The notes under the pieces: generated by a model
What the model saw: the letters and a program-made list of their open reading frames with translations, nothing else
Database searches by the model: none
What the model was told of the DNA's origin: nothing
Position numbers and translations under genes: made by a program
Assembly (NCBI GenBank): GCA_014084085.1
Contig: NPFB01000048.1
Location: 1 to 64,000, forward strand
Direction of reading: 5' to 3'
DNA from: Hondaea fermentalgiana
Lineage: Eukaryota > Sar > Bigyra > Thraustochytrida > Thraustochytriidae
Length of the DNA: 64,000 nucleotides
Shown: positions 1-10,734 of the stretch, piece after piece
How the letters are laid out: every line of letters starts with the position of its first letter
How positions within the stretch are numbered: the first letter of the stretch is position 1

Positions 1-1181
1 CCTCGCCGCGCCCTGCGCCGCCGCCGCCGCTGCCGCTCTGCTCGCTCTGCTCGCTCTGCTTTTTCTGCTTGCTCTGCTTTTTCTGCTGCGCCGCGCCTTC
101 TCGCTGCCCGCTCCCTGCTCCTCGCCTGCCTGCCTGCTGCCTTCTCGCTGCCCGCTGCCGCCGCCGCCGCCGCCGCCCCATGCGCGCGCAGCCCCGCCGC
201 CGAGCCGCGCCGCTTTTCCCGCGCGCGGCCTCTCTCGCTGCCCCGCGGCCGCGCTGCTGCGCTCGCGCGGCGTCTGCTCTGCTCTGCTCTGCTCTGCTCT
301 GCTCGCTCTGCTTGCGCTGCTCGCCCTGCGTGCTCGCGGCTCGCCTCGCTTCGACGCCGGCGAGGAGAGGACGGGGAGGAGAGGGAGGGAGGCGGGAGGG
401 AAAAGGAGGGAGGCAAGGAGCCGGAGGGAGGGAGGGAGGGAGGGGAAAAAGGGGACGCGCGGATCCGTCCTGGCGCGTTGCGTGGCGTTGCGTTGCGTTG
501 AGTTGAGTTGAGTTGAGGTGAGGTGAGTTGCGCGGAGCTGGGCTGGGCTGGGTTGAGGTGAGTTGCCTTGGGTGGGATGGAGAGGACATGATGACTTGAA
601 CACATGATGACTTGAGTTGAGGTGCGGTTGACTTGCGTTGACTTGCGTTGAAGTGAGCTGCGTTGAGCCTTATTGGGAGTCGAAGCGGGTCGAAAGGAGC
701 TGATAGTGAGTCGAGGGGAGAAGGAGAGGTATACCATTGATTTGGATTGACATGAGATTGCAGACGGCTGACATTGGCAGGCGAACAACTAAATTGAAGA
801 TACAGGATCTGCATATTGTAGGAGAAGCAACTTATCTGCAAGGGCTACCTAGCTAGAGCTGTAAGCAAATTTCTTCTTGGCGAGAAAGGCCCGAAAACAA
901 CCATGCCACGCTCTGTTACGGTTCTTCTCTACAACATGCTCTTATTACCAACGTTTGACAACAGTCATCTCCATAACCTAACCAAAAAATCGTCTTCGTA
1001 TAACACACTTTACCCGGGCAGGCAAAAAAAAGAGAGGAACGGTAGGAAGAAGAAAATTACAGACAATCAATCCACAACTGTTAGATCTTTGAGAACAGAT
1101 GGAATTGGCCTATTCATTACTTTAAGATTTTCATTGTGGCCAGATCGCGAACAACTACAGACGATAGATTCCCACGCCAGC
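1..1181. other. Intergenic, repeat-rich; no gene supported
   Basis: The first 600 bases are low-complexity: GCC/CTG-rich sequence, a CTCTG pentamer run near 274-304, a purine-rich GGGA/GGAGG stretch near 365-450, and TTGCG/TTGAG/GGTGA pentamers near 478-560. The frames open here give Arg/Ala/Cys-rich translations with no recognisable domain. The remainder, to 1181, is ordinary sequence downstream of the ABCA gene and probably contains its 3' UTR and polyadenylation region. Confidence 0.7.
274..304. repeat. CTCTG pentamer array
   Basis: Six tandem CTCTG units in the GC-rich first 500 bases. Confidence 0.9.
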
Positions 1182-4100
1182 TTACTTCTCAGCTTCGACT
1201 TCAACCTTGACGCCGCGAGCCACACCAGACTCTTCCTCCTGCTGACTTGCAAATAGGTTGAAAATGCTCTCGAGTGAGACTTGCGAGACAGCGTAATCCT
1301 GGATGTGAAGATCCGCCTTGTTCTTCTCCACAAAGGCGAAGACGGAGGCAATGCCAATGTCAGGAAGACTAAAGCGCAACGAGAGATCATGCCGCTCGAC
1401 AATCATGGCTCCAGGAAATGCCTTGGTAATAGCATCAAAGGCGCTTGACTTGGCGTCCTCGATGAGCCACCATTCCACCAGCGCCTCGCACGACACACTG
1501 TGACTCTCATCAAGCTGGTGGCAGAGTGCCCACGCCGCGTCGTCGCGGCCTAGAATAAGGTCGGCACGCGCGGGTTGCCCGAGAACATCGAGGGCGCCCG
1601 CTTCGATATCGTCCCAAGTCACGCGATCCGGCAGATCGCTGTCGACCAAGAGCTTTTGGCAATCGGCGCGGGCAGGGGGCTCGAGCGTTGCCTCGAGGAG
1701 AAGACCGTCGCCGAAACGGTTCTTGAGATGCTGGGCGGAACCAATGCACCGAAAGCGTCCGCCCACCATGATGCCTAGACGCGTGGAAAGCGCTTCGACC
1801 TCCTCCATCGAGTGACTCGTCAACACCAAGGTCGTCTTGTGACCAAGCAGACCGTCGCGCACATCATCCAGGACGTCCCAGATGAATCGCTTGGATACGG
1901 CGTCTACACCTGTGGTGGGCTCATCGAGGAAAATCACGCGAGGCGCGCCAATGAGCGCAATCGCCAAACTCAGCTTGCGCTTGGTTCCACCAGATAGACC
2001 GCGCGTCAGCTTGTGCTCAAAGGGCTCCAGAGTCAAGGTGTGCAAGAGGCGATTGATGTTTGCCTTGAGACGAGCCCCAGAAAGGCCCTTGATACGGCCA
2101 AAGAGCTCGAGATGTTCGCGTACCGTTAGCAAGTCCAAAAGTGCGTCAAATTGAGGACAGTAGCCAATGAGTCTGTGCACGTCACGCGGGCTAGAGGCGA
2201 TAGAGAAACCGCCAATGGAAGCTGAGCCTGATGACACAGGCAGTTCGCCAGTCAACATTTTCAGCGTGGTCGTCTTGCCAGCACCATTCACACCGAGAAG
2301 GCCAAAGGTTTCGCCGGCCTTGATGCCCAGCGTCAGTCCTCGCACAGCCACCTTGCCGGTACCGTACACCTTGGCGATATCCTTGATCACGACTGCGTCG
2401 CCCTCGGCCCCTCCGCTGTGCACTCGCTCTGTCTCAGCTGCCACATCCTCATCAATGGGGTCGTACAGGCCGGCATCGGTCGAGACGTCTGCCGGGTTTC
2501 TAAAACGGCGCAACCTCTTGAGAAGCTTGGGCGCTCGAGAAGAAAAATCGAGCGATTCCCGAACGGACGGGTAGGCTCGGAGATATTCAATAAGAAGAAC
2601 CGCCCCCAGAAAGACGGCAGCCTCAACATAGAGGTACGCGAGCGAGGCTCCAGCAATATCCATGTCGTACGGCGAGGGCAGCACGTACGAGGGTCCCACA
2701 AAGGCAGAGAGCACGTAGATGATACTCAATTGCATGAGCGCGTCACCAAGGCAAAACCCGGGGAAAATGCGGTAAACCCACTTGAGACTGACATTTGCCT
2801 CGTTGACGGCATCATTGTCAATGCTTTCCATAACAAAGGAAGCGATCATGAGAATCAGACCCGTAATGAGGTTGATGAAAAGGGTCATGATCAGCGCCGT
2901 CGTGTGCGTCTTGAACAGGTTGCTCGTCAGGTAAGCAAAGGGAATGACGGCCATGCCGTACCCGAGCAAAAGGAAGACCACCGCAACAATCACGCCATTA
3001 TCAATGTACGTGCGAATGTCAAAAATGAAAATCAAAGCCACGGATCCAACGAGCGGAAAAAGAAAGTTCAAGAGATCAAAGGCGTACAGCGACAGCCAGT
3101 ATGGGATGATTCCCGCTCCAGAGAGAAGTTGAGAAAGTTTCACATTGGCTGTCTCCTCGCGTTCCTGCACAATGTACGAAGCCACCGAAGCAGGCACGAA
3201 CGCAAAGGCGATGAGCGCGAAAATGGCTGCAGTGAAAGCCAAATAACCCGCGATAACCGTCTGGAGCGACGAAGTAATGGGCAGTGGCTGGGTGTTGGTG
3301 CGGATAAATGGATTTGAAGCTGAAACGTTGAGCTCCTTCACCTTTTGCCGCAGCAGGGCAGAATGAATTGCGTTCGCAACGATGGGGGCGCCATGCCGTG
3401 CTGTCGAGTTCACGAGAGCCGTGTATCCATAGCGCCACGGTGCGGGCGGGCACCATTGCATGGTTCCATTGGAAAAGGAATCATCCGTCGCATTGTACTG
3501 AAGCGGATCTAAATCCTCGGCTTCGCAATTACCGCCCGAGCGGCAGCCATCGTTACAAGCTGTGCCATTGCACTCAAAGAGAGCGACATCTTCAAAGGAA
3601 GTCACGTTGCCGAGTAGGGGAACATAAGCGTACTGGCCTTGCGTGAAATCCGACCTGCAGCCCACGGGAGCGCAGAGCGTGCCAATCACGAAAGAAATTT
3701 GCGAAAGCAAACACGTGTCATTCGGATCCGTGCATTCCACAAGCTCGTTTTCGGCGTTGAATATATCCTGGACAACCTCTGTCAGCGCCGCAGCAACCTC
3801 AGGGTCCTCGAGAATTTCTGTGAGGTTAAAATCCTCTGAGAGAGACACGCCATCTGGCAGCACCTCGCTGAGAACCTCTGTCAGATTTGAGTTGCCCGGG
3901 TCCGACAGTGCAGCCAATAATTCTCCCACAACGCCCGGGTTGTCTTCGATGATTGCCGTCAGATTGACTGCATCTGGGTTGATCGAAATGTTCACGAGAT
4001 CTGAAAGAAGAAGAACTTGTTCTCCGTTGAGCTCCACTGTCGAAAGTCCTTCAAGCTGAACGAGATCGACGGTGACATCGCAGATTGCAGCAGTCTCCTC

Positions 4101-7100
4101 GCAGTCGTAACGGGTGCCGTTGGCGAGCGATTCATTAAAGCCAGGAAGAAGACTTTCCACCGCAGCCGTATATGCGGCTGGATCGCTCACGCATGAATCA
4201 AAAACGCAGACTTGCGCCGCGGCAGCATCTGCGGGCTCAAGCGCCACGAACGAGCAGGTGAAGAGCTCGTCATTACAGGTGACGTTCTGCGGATCGCTCG
4301 CATTCACAAGACTTGCCGTATCAAAGTCAACGCTTCCGCCGAGGCCATCCGTGAGATTATTTGCGACGATCAAAACCTCGGTAAGGTTGCCTGTGATGTT
4401 CACGACTTCACCGAGATTGTCTGAAATGGTGAATATCTCCGTGAGATTTAAGGTGAGCGACGAATTTTGGATAAGAGATACCAAGGCCTCGGTGATCACC
4501 TCGTCAATTGTGGAAACGTAGCAATATCCCGTTGCAGGCAGACTCGAAAGTGTCGGGGCCGTTGTAGGAGCAGAGCTTGCGCTTGTGCCATCCCCGGGAT
4601 CCGCGCCCGTGCCGCCAGCTCGCGTCTCATCGCAATAGACAACCTCGCTACCTGAAGCTAGGTAGAGGTCAAATGTCTCTGGGTCGACCTTGTACGCGGT
4701 GAGCTCGTCCGTAATGCAATAGTCTTCCGCCGATGCTCGGCAGACACTGGTGTCAAAAGGGTTTGAAGGGCCCGAGTTACAAAGCGCCCCCTCGCATGTA
4801 ATCACCAATGTTGTTTCCAAAAGCTCTTCCAGCTGCTCCTCCAATTCTTCGGGGGAAGCGGACGTTGCCACGGTGACGCCAAATGCAGACCCAGAAGTGA
4901 CAACCTGAGTGATAGCATCTGACTCGATGAGATTCGAATAACAGCCCACCGGAATGCACGTGCGGGCACCCTGGAACTCGGCTTCGATATATGCGCATGC
5001 AGATCCTTCTCTCGTGCACACTTCGCTCGTGTAGCTCGTAACAAGGCCGGTGTTGAGGTCACCTTCGAAATCAGCAACAAGGCAGCTGTATTCTACTTCC
5101 GCTCGCATGGGCTGAAGGATAGCAGCAGAGTACAAAGATGCTCCGTTGCGGGAAACAGGGGCGTTTATCATTGACTCGGCCAAGTTTAGCACGCCCGTGC
5201 CATGGATGGACGACGGGTTATCGCTGCAATCCATTCTGGCGCACATTTCACTCGTGGGAAGCCCATTCACATAATCACGCTCAAAGATGGTCACGACCTC
5301 GTCGTCGGGATACGGTTCGAGTGTGCGCGGCTCAAGCTCCCAGGAGGGAAAGTTTGCGGCCTGTGCCACACGGGCTGCACTTGCGCCACTGGTGTCAAAC
5401 TCCATGACGGGCAAAGCTGCCTCAGAACTCGCAATGTTTGGATTGTAATCGTCTGTTGAGAGCGTATAGAGAGGATCGTCATCCCCGATGGGGGCCAACC
5501 GAAGAGCGATGAGGCCCACCGCGAAGAGAATGACGGGCAAAATAATGGAGCAACCAAACGAGCCCTTGTCCCGCCGGGCGTAGCGCATGCGCTTGACGAA
5601 GAGCGCTTTAAAGTGCTCGATGGACGAAGGCATCGGCGCATCATCTAGAACCCGAGTTCCGTCTGCTGGCACGATGCTGACGGTGGCTCGCGTCATGTCG
5701 ACGGACGTGTGCTTCGTTCCCGAGCCATCTTTTTCAAAGGTGGCATCGATCTCCTCGGGATCGGCTGACAACGCTGCGGCCCGGCCGACTTGGCGCTTTT
5801 GGTCGTCTGCGCGGGCGACCTGCAAAAAGACCTCCTCAAGCGTAGTCACCGAGACGCCGTACTGTTCGATGGGAAGCGAACTGCTGTCGATTTCTTGAAA
5901 AAGGGCAGGAAACTTTCCGGCCGAGGCGGTCGGAAGCTGAAAGGTAACTTCGGTACCGACGTTGCTCGAGAGAACCGCCTGCGGTACATACTTGGTCACA
6001 ATCATGCGGATTTGCTTCACGTTGGCAGCGTCTTGCGTCGGATCAGCTTCGGGTTTCTTGACCATGGTCAAAACGTAGCCAGCGCCGAAGCGACGCTTGA
6101 GGAAGAGACTCGATCCAAGACACTTGAGCTTTCCCTCTGCCATGATAGCGATTTGATCTCCAAGAACGTCGGCCTCGTCCATAAAGTGCGTCGTGAGCAC
6201 GATGACTCGACCTTCCCGCGCATCCTGAAGAAGTTGCCAGATGAATCGTCGCGACCAAGGGTCTACGCCCGAGGTTGGTTCGTCCACAAAGACAACCTTG
6301 GAGTCGCCCAAGAGCGCAATGGCCACGGACAGTTTTCGTTTCATGCCACCGGAAAGCGCCTTGGTGCGCGTGTGCACCTTTTCCGTGAGCCCAACATGAT
6401 CAACGCTCGCTTTGATTGCTTCCTTGAGCGCGGTGCCAGACAAACCCTTAATACTTCCATAGAACCAAAGGTGCTCTTGGACAGTAAGTGTAGGATAGAG
6501 CACATCGTGCTGTGGGCAAAAGCCAAGACTGCGACGGATTTGCGTCATGTCCGTGTCGATGGAGGCGCCTCCGATGAGGGCTTGGCCACCCGAACTTGGC
6601 AGCATGCCTGAAAGAATTTGAAGGGTCGTGGTCTTGCCTGCGCCGTTATGTCCGAGAAGTGCGAGGATCTCGCCTTCGTACATATCGAGGGAAAGTCCAT
6701 CAACGGCAGTTTTAGGTCCCGATGGCGTGGAAAACACTTTGCGCAGGTCACGGACCTGAACGCGTGGTCGGCGCATCTCCGCAGAGGAGGCGCGCGTCTC
6801 GATATTTTCAGCCACGTCCGGGGAGAACACCAAGGGGGCAAGAGACATCGATTCGTCCGGACGCGAGACGCCAAGCCTGCCGCAAGAGAGGATGGAGATG
6901 GCCCAGCGAGCGGTGCTGATCCAGTACTTGGGCGTGAGACAAAAGTACCCCTTTCTGCGATGGCCAAACTCGCGATAGGGTGACACGATACTGAAGTACG
7001 AGCCGATGAGGGTCCACAAGAAAACGTCAAAGATGATCATGCCAAGCCCTTGGCCGACCGTGAAGCCTGCCGCAGTCTCGCCGAGCGTGGTTGCACTGAT

Positions 7101-8684
7101 ACCGACAGTGCTCGCCTCGAGTGAAGCGATCGATTGAAGTGAGAGCGAAAAGGCCACTTGCGGAATGAAAAGGATGGGAAGTGGCTTAGGGTCCAGCTCC
7201 TCGTCGGTGACGAGGTAAAAGAGAAAGAAACCCATAAAGTAGAGCACCACGCCAACATATGAGGCCGTACGAGCACGCGTAAAGAACGTACTCATGGTGA
7301 AGCAGAGACTGATGATGGCGATGCCGTAAAAAAAGAAGAGCAAGAAGAGAATGAAACTTCCCCCCTGTGAAGAGGCCGAGACCGGAAGCATAATGGAACA
7401 GAGCCCGGTGATAATGATAGAGAGCAGGAGAAAGATGACCACGTACGTGATGTACCAAGAGGTAATGATCAAGGTCTCAGTGACACCCATAATTTTCAGC
7501 ATTTCGTCGACTCGTGTTTCGCGCTCGCGCACGAGGCCTTCAAGGATGAGCGACACAGGATACAGGTAGACGAGTGAGAAGACGAGTGGAAAGATATCGG
7601 CCGTGTAGGAGAAGAACTCGTCGTAGATGTGCTCATACACGGGAAAGGGAATAAATTTGGCGGTAAAAGGCTGCCAGATGTCGTCGTAGGAAGAGACGCC
7701 GCCTACGGTCGAAATAAGCCACGAATCGATGAGGCGTTGAAAGCTTACGAACCCACTGGTGACATACTCTGGATTTTCGGAGCTCGAAACCCAGCGCAGA
7801 GACTGCTCGGTGTTATACGTTGGCCCAAGCGTTGTGCGAGGGGCTTCGAAGAGAGGAGCTCCACTTGTACTGTTTAGACGCAGTGTGTACTCGAACTGCG
7901 CGTTTTCAAAGTCCATGAGGTCAAAGACGAGCGCAACGGCGCACTCGGGGGCCTCTTCGGAAAATGCGGGATTTCCATACTCGGCGGACCGCACGTAGTT
8001 GTTGATTTCTTGAACTGTGCCATTTCCGAGCGTGAAAACAAGGTCGGCAAAGTCACTCTGTGTGCCCTCTGCCGTGCCGACCTCGGCGACCCACGAAATG
8101 AATTGATTGAGGGCCTCGATCTCTCTTGCGGCGCCGGTTGAGGTGGCAATGAAAATGCGGGCGGTCTCGTGTCCAGCCCATCGGCCTCGAAAATTGTTGG
8201 CGAGGAGATCGAATGATGTCGTGTCTGAGATGAAGCGCGAGTACGGAGATGTGCACGTGAGGTTATAAGCATCTTCCGGGACGTCAAAGGAACAGCTCGA
8301 GACGCCTTCTCTGGTCCAGCCTGCGCTCACTCGTGCCACATCGGTGATTCGTTTGATAGCGGCGAAGAGCGCGACGAAGAGCAGCGGTAGAGCGAACTCG
8401 AGGAAGAGTGATCTCGGTGCCTTGCGCTTCAGTTTCCAGTTCTTTTGTAGAAGGACCAGCAGCGCCGAGGTCATCTTGCCTCCCCTACGCCTTCCTCCTC
8501 TTGACGCCGCCGACGCCGAAGCAGGTTTCCTGTTTGCCTTGGCAGCTGCAGCAGGTGCTTCTTCTGTCCCTGCTGCTGCTGTCGTTCTTGTTGGTGGTGG
8601 TGCTGCGGCTGCTGCGAGGCCGTTCGAGGTCTGCTGCGGCTCCGAGTTCGGGTTGGGCCCGCCGTCGCCCAGCATGCGTGTCAC
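1182..8684 (-). CDS. Full-size ABCA-family ABC transporter (2500 aa)
   Basis: Single-exon gene for a complete ABCA-type exporter, a family that moves lipids or sterols across membranes. Order: a short low-complexity N-terminus, a first membrane helix near residues 90-110, extracellular domain 1, a membrane-helix cluster, NBD1 (Walker A GHNGAGKTT near residue 676, signature LSGGMKRKLS near 776), a second membrane half, and NBD2 (Walker A GVNGAGKTT near 2128, signature LSGGTKRKLS near 2229). The second extracellular domain is very large (roughly residues 1040-1830) and carries an unusual run of N-L-T-E-type segments. The family-like start is the internal Met of MTSALLVLLQKNWKLKRK; the first 70 Ala/Pro/Arg-rich residues may be a true extension or UTR. 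The substrate cannot be read from sequence. Family call is secure. Confidence 0.95.
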   Translation of the reverse strand: MTRMLGDGGPNPNSEPQQTSNGLAAAAAPPPTRTTAAAGTEEAPAAAAKANRKPASASAASRGGRRRGGKMTSALLVLLQKNWKLKRKAPRSLFLEFALPLLFVALFAAIKRITDVARVSAGWTREGVSSCSFDVPEDAYNLTCTSPYSRFISDTTSFDLLANNFRGRWAGHETARIFIATSTGAAREIEALNQFISWVAEVGTAEGTQSDFADLVFTLGNGTVQEINNYVRSAEYGNPAFSEEAPECAVALVFDLMDFENAQFEYTLRLNSTSGAPLFEAPRTTLGPTYNTEQSLRWVSSSENPEYVTSGFVSFQRLIDSWLISTVGGVSSYDDIWQPFTAKFIPFPVYEHIYDEFFSYTADIFPLVFSLVYLYPVSLILEGLVRERETRVDEMLKIMGVTETLIITSWYITYVVIFLLLSIIITGLCSIMLPVSASSQGGSFILFLLFFFYGIAIISLCFTMSTFFTRARTASYVGVVLYFMGFFLFYLVTDEELDPKPLPILFIPQVAFSLSLQSIASLEASTVGISATTLGETAAGFTVGQGLGMIIFDVFLWTLIGSYFSIVSPYREFGHRRKGYFCLTPKYWISTARWAISILSCGRLGVSRPDESMSLAPLVFSPDVAENIETRASSAEMRRPRVQVRDLRKVFSTPSGPKTAVDGLSLDMYEGEILALLGHNGAGKTTTLQILSGMLPSSGGQALIGGASIDTDMTQIRRSLGFCPQHDVLYPTLTVQEHLWFYGSIKGLSGTALKEAIKASVDHVGLTEKVHTRTKALSGGMKRKLSVAIALLGDSKVVFVDEPTSGVDPWSRRFIWQLLQDAREGRVIVLTTHFMDEADVLGDQIAIMAEGKLKCLGSSLFLKRRFGAGYVLTMVKKPEADPTQDAANVKQIRMIVTKYVPQAVLSSNVGTEVTFQLPTASAGKFPALFQEIDSSSLPIEQYGVSVTTLEEVFLQVARADDQKRQVGRAAALSADPEEIDATFEKDGSGTKHTSVDMTRATVSIVPADGTRVLDDAPMPSSIEHFKALFVKRMRYARRDKGSFGCSIILPVILFAVGLIALRLAPIGDDDPLYTLSTDDYNPNIASSEAALPVMEFDTSGASAARVAQAANFPSWELEPRTLEPYPDDEVVTIFERDYVNGLPTSEMCARMDCSDNPSSIHGTGVLNLAESMINAPVSRNGASLYSAAILQPMRAEVEYSCLVADFEGDLNTGLVTSYTSEVCTREGSACAYIEAEFQGARTCIPVGCYSNLIESDAITQVVTSGSAFGVTVATSASPEELEEQLEELLETTLVITCEGALCNSGPSNPFDTSVCRASAEDYCITDELTAYKVDPETFDLYLASGSEVVYCDETRAGGTGADPGDGTSASSAPTTAPTLSSLPATGYCYVSTIDEVITEALVSLIQNSSLTLNLTEIFTISDNLGEVVNITGNLTEVLIVANNLTDGLGGSVDFDTASLVNASDPQNVTCNDELFTCSFVALEPADAAAAQVCVFDSCVSDPAAYTAAVESLLPGFNESLANGTRYDCEETAAICDVTVDLVQLEGLSTVELNGEQVLLLSDLVNISINPDAVNLTAIIEDNPGVVGELLAALSDPGNSNLTEVLSEVLPDGVSLSEDFNLTEILEDPEVAAALTEVVQDIFNAENELVECTDPNDTCLLSQISFVIGTLCAPVGCRSDFTQGQYAYVPLLGNVTSFEDVALFECNGTACNDGCRSGGNCEAEDLDPLQYNATDDSFSNGTMQWCPPAPWRYGYTALVNSTARHGAPIVANAIHSALLRQKVKELNVSASNPFIRTNTQPLPITSSLQTVIAGYLAFTAAIFALIAFAFVPASVASYIVQEREETANVKLSQLLSGAGIIPYWLSLYAFDLLNFLFPLVGSVALIFIFDIRTYIDNGVIVAVVFLLLGYGMAVIPFAYLTSNLFKTHTTALIMTLFINLITGLILMIASFVMESIDNDAVNEANVSLKWVYRIFPGFCLGDALMQLSIIYVLSAFVGPSYVLPSPYDMDIAGASLAYLYVEAAVFLGAVLLIEYLRAYPSVRESLDFSSRAPKLLKRLRRFRNPADVSTDAGLYDPIDEDVAAETERVHSGGAEGDAVVIKDIAKVYGTGKVAVRGLTLGIKAGETFGLLGVNGAGKTTTLKMLTGELPVSSGSASIGGFSIASSPRDVHRLIGYCPQFDALLDLLTVREHLELFGRIKGLSGARLKANINRLLHTLTLEPFEHKLTRGLSGGTKRKLSLAIALIGAPRVIFLDEPTTGVDAVSKRFIWDVLDDVRDGLLGHKTTLVLTSHSMEEVEALSTRLGIMVGGRFRCIGSAQHLKNRFGDGLLLEATLEPPARADCQKLLVDSDLPDRVTWDDIEAGALDVLGQPARADLILGRDDAAWALCHQLDESHSVSCEALVEWWLIEDAKSSAFDAITKAFPGAMIVERHDLSLRFSLPDIGIASVFAFVEKNKADLHIQDYAVSQVSLESIFNLFASQQEEESGVARGVKVEVEAEK

Positions 8685-9315
8685 TTCGAGTCGACTCGTC
8701 TGTTTGCCTGTCTGGCCTGGTCTGTGAGCAAGCGGGCTCGCCGCGTACGGCAGCGGCGCGCGCCCTCTTCACTGCTTTACGCGCACACCTCCTGCCAGCG
8801 TGAGGGCGTGCGGACCACTCGCGATCACTGCAAGCTTCTGTGAGACCAGTGGGCCTATGAAAGAAAGAAAGAAAGAAAGCAAGAAAAGGAAGCGGCGCGA
8901 CCAGCGTCCAGCGAGCGCGTGCACAGCGCGGTGCAAGTTCCAGATTCACGAAGTAGGTCTCCTCGTTCGAGTTGCTTTTCTTGTCGGCTTGCTGCAGCCA
9001 CAGCTTGAACACGCCAGCGAGCGAACAGCGAAGATGGGCGATGCGCAGACACGCGAGCCGCTGGTCCACGCGCGGGAGCGCGACGGCCCACCGCGTGGCA
9101 CGGACGAGGCGTGCGCTGCCTTGGAAACTTTCCACAAGAACTTCGAATCCTTCGCCTCGCGGCCTCGCGGCTCCGCAGGGGTCGAACGTGCGTCTGCAGC
9201 TGCGTGCGGCCGCGCGAGCAAGGCCTTTACGGCCCGCGCGCGGCGCAGCCCTCGCAGCTGCCGCCGCTGGCTCGCGCCCGGAAAGGACTCGCAGCCCCTC
9301 TTTTGCCGGCTTTTC

Positions 9316-9366
9316 GAATTTCGAATTTCGAATTTGAATTTGAATTTGAATTCGAATTTGAATTTG
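9316..9366. repeat. GAATTT/CGAATTT short tandem array
   Basis: Six- to seven-base units reading GAATTT or CGAATTT are repeated about eight times. A related but more degenerate array lies at 20812-20862, also upstream of a gene. Confidence 0.85.
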
Positions 9367-9838
9367 CTCGCTCCTCGCGCGCGGGACCTCGCTCTGCCCA
9401 GCCGCGCAGACGCTCTACGTTCTGCCCGCCTGCCGCCGCGCCTCGCCCGGGCTGGACCCGTCGCACGACAGTCGCCTGAGCGCGCGCGAGCGAGCGCGCG
9501 AGCGAGCCAGGGACTCGCCGCAGGCGATCCAAGCCGGAAAGGGCCGCTAAGGGAGGCGGGGCCGCCGTGCGACACAGACAGACCCGCGGAGGGAGCGAGC
9601 GGCCGGCCGGCGACGAGACGCGGGACGCGGGGAGGAACTACGGAGCAGTGCAGTGCTCGGCCGCGACGCCGCCGGGGCGGCAGAGGTGGCCTGTCTCTCT
9701 CTCTCTCTCTGTGTCTGCCGGCCAGCCAGCGATAACCTCCGCTTTATGATTTTGCAAGAGCGAACAAGGCGATGAAGGCTTCAAGCTGAGGGCTTGCCGA
9801 TGCGGATGGCGCGCTGCGTACAATCCTGTCCAGGATGC

Positions 9839-9931
9839 AAGCAACAGCCAGCGACAGCAACGGCAACAGCGACAGCGAAGGCGACAGCAACAGCGAAGGC
9901 GACAGCAAAAGCGACAGGAAACGGCAGTGGA
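9839..9931. repeat. Degenerate GCGACA/GCAACA hexamer array
   Basis: About 15 imperfect copies of the hexamers GCGACA, GCAACA and GCGAAG. A complementary version (GTCGCT/GTTGCT) occurs near 20707-20785. Confidence 0.8.
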
Positions 9932-10734
9932 ATGCACGCCACGACCGATGCTGATAACGCAAGGTCGGAGCTGTGCCCCTGCGAACGACAATCGGGACGG
10001 GTTTCAGAAGAGAAAATAAAATATGTTTACCACCCAACCCTCTTGGCGCTCAAGAGGATGGCCAAAGACTGCATCATCCATGGCATGTGGTGAACGGCGT
10101 CGTATTTTTCGCGCTGCGACATTCGCCAGCGAGAAGATGTCGCTCCCTGCGCCGTCAACAAGAGGAACGGCGTTGGGTCCCTCTATTTATCCCACGCGCA
10201 ACCCTTTTACTGCTGTGCAACCCTTTTTTGCTCTATCCCTTAATCAATCGTTCCGTGTTCCTTTTCCACGAGCGAGGTTCGAAAAGAACGAGCGAGGGTC
10301 GGGAAAATACGGGGAAACTAGCTACGGGGAAAGCAAGAGACGGGGAAAGTAGAGACGCAGATAGATCTTCCGGCAGGCGGCGGTCAAAGAGGGAAAAGAC
10401 ACAAAGGAGAGAGAGGGAAGGCAGACAGATCCTACTTCGCGAGACTCCGGCTTGCGCGCGCCCTCTCCCCTCGCCCTCGCACGCGCAAGCTCGCGCACGC
10501 TCGAGCTCACGCACACGCGCTCGCACGCGCTCGCATAGCCGTCTCCGCGCCGCCGCGTCGAGCCTTGGTGACGCTGCAGGTCGCAGCGTACACGTGAGGC
10601 AAAGAAGAAGAAGAAGAAGAAAAAGAAGCGACCGCTTCGCCAGGTTCGTCGCGCACCCGACCCGTCCCGACGAAGGAGCAGCAGCGCGCGGAACACAGCG
10701 AGAGCGCCCGCTCGCGGATTTCCACTTGACCACG

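Larger units (their letters stand above)
8685..10734. other. Divergent intergenic region between ABCA and ARPC2
   Basis: About 2 kb between two divergently transcribed genes. It holds a GAAA run near 8860-8885, a GAATTT hexamer array (9316-9366), a CT run near 9698, a degenerate GCGACA/GCAACA hexamer array (9839-9931) and a GAA run near 10604. Open frames here are Arg/Ala-rich and unrecognisable. It should contain both promoters and 5' UTRs, but no specific element can be assigned. Confidence 0.6.

Noticed and set aside
69..506. Open frame of 145 codons at the window start
   Set aside because: Translation is Cys/Arg/Ala/Leu-rich, produced by GC-rich simple repeats; no domain and no codon pattern of a gene.
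2418..3317. 299-codon antisense frame inside the ABCA gene
   Set aside because: Complement of a confirmed membrane-domain coding region, highly charged shadow sequence.
8800..9735. Open frame of 311 codons between ABCA and ARPC2
   Set aside because: Arg/Ala-rich, crosses the GAATTT and CT arrays, has competing frames on both strands, no recognisable domain.
9973..10734. In-frame upstream extension of ARPC2
   Set aside because: 254 Arg/Ser-rich codons with no family match; starting at 10735 gives exactly the 300-residue ARPC2.
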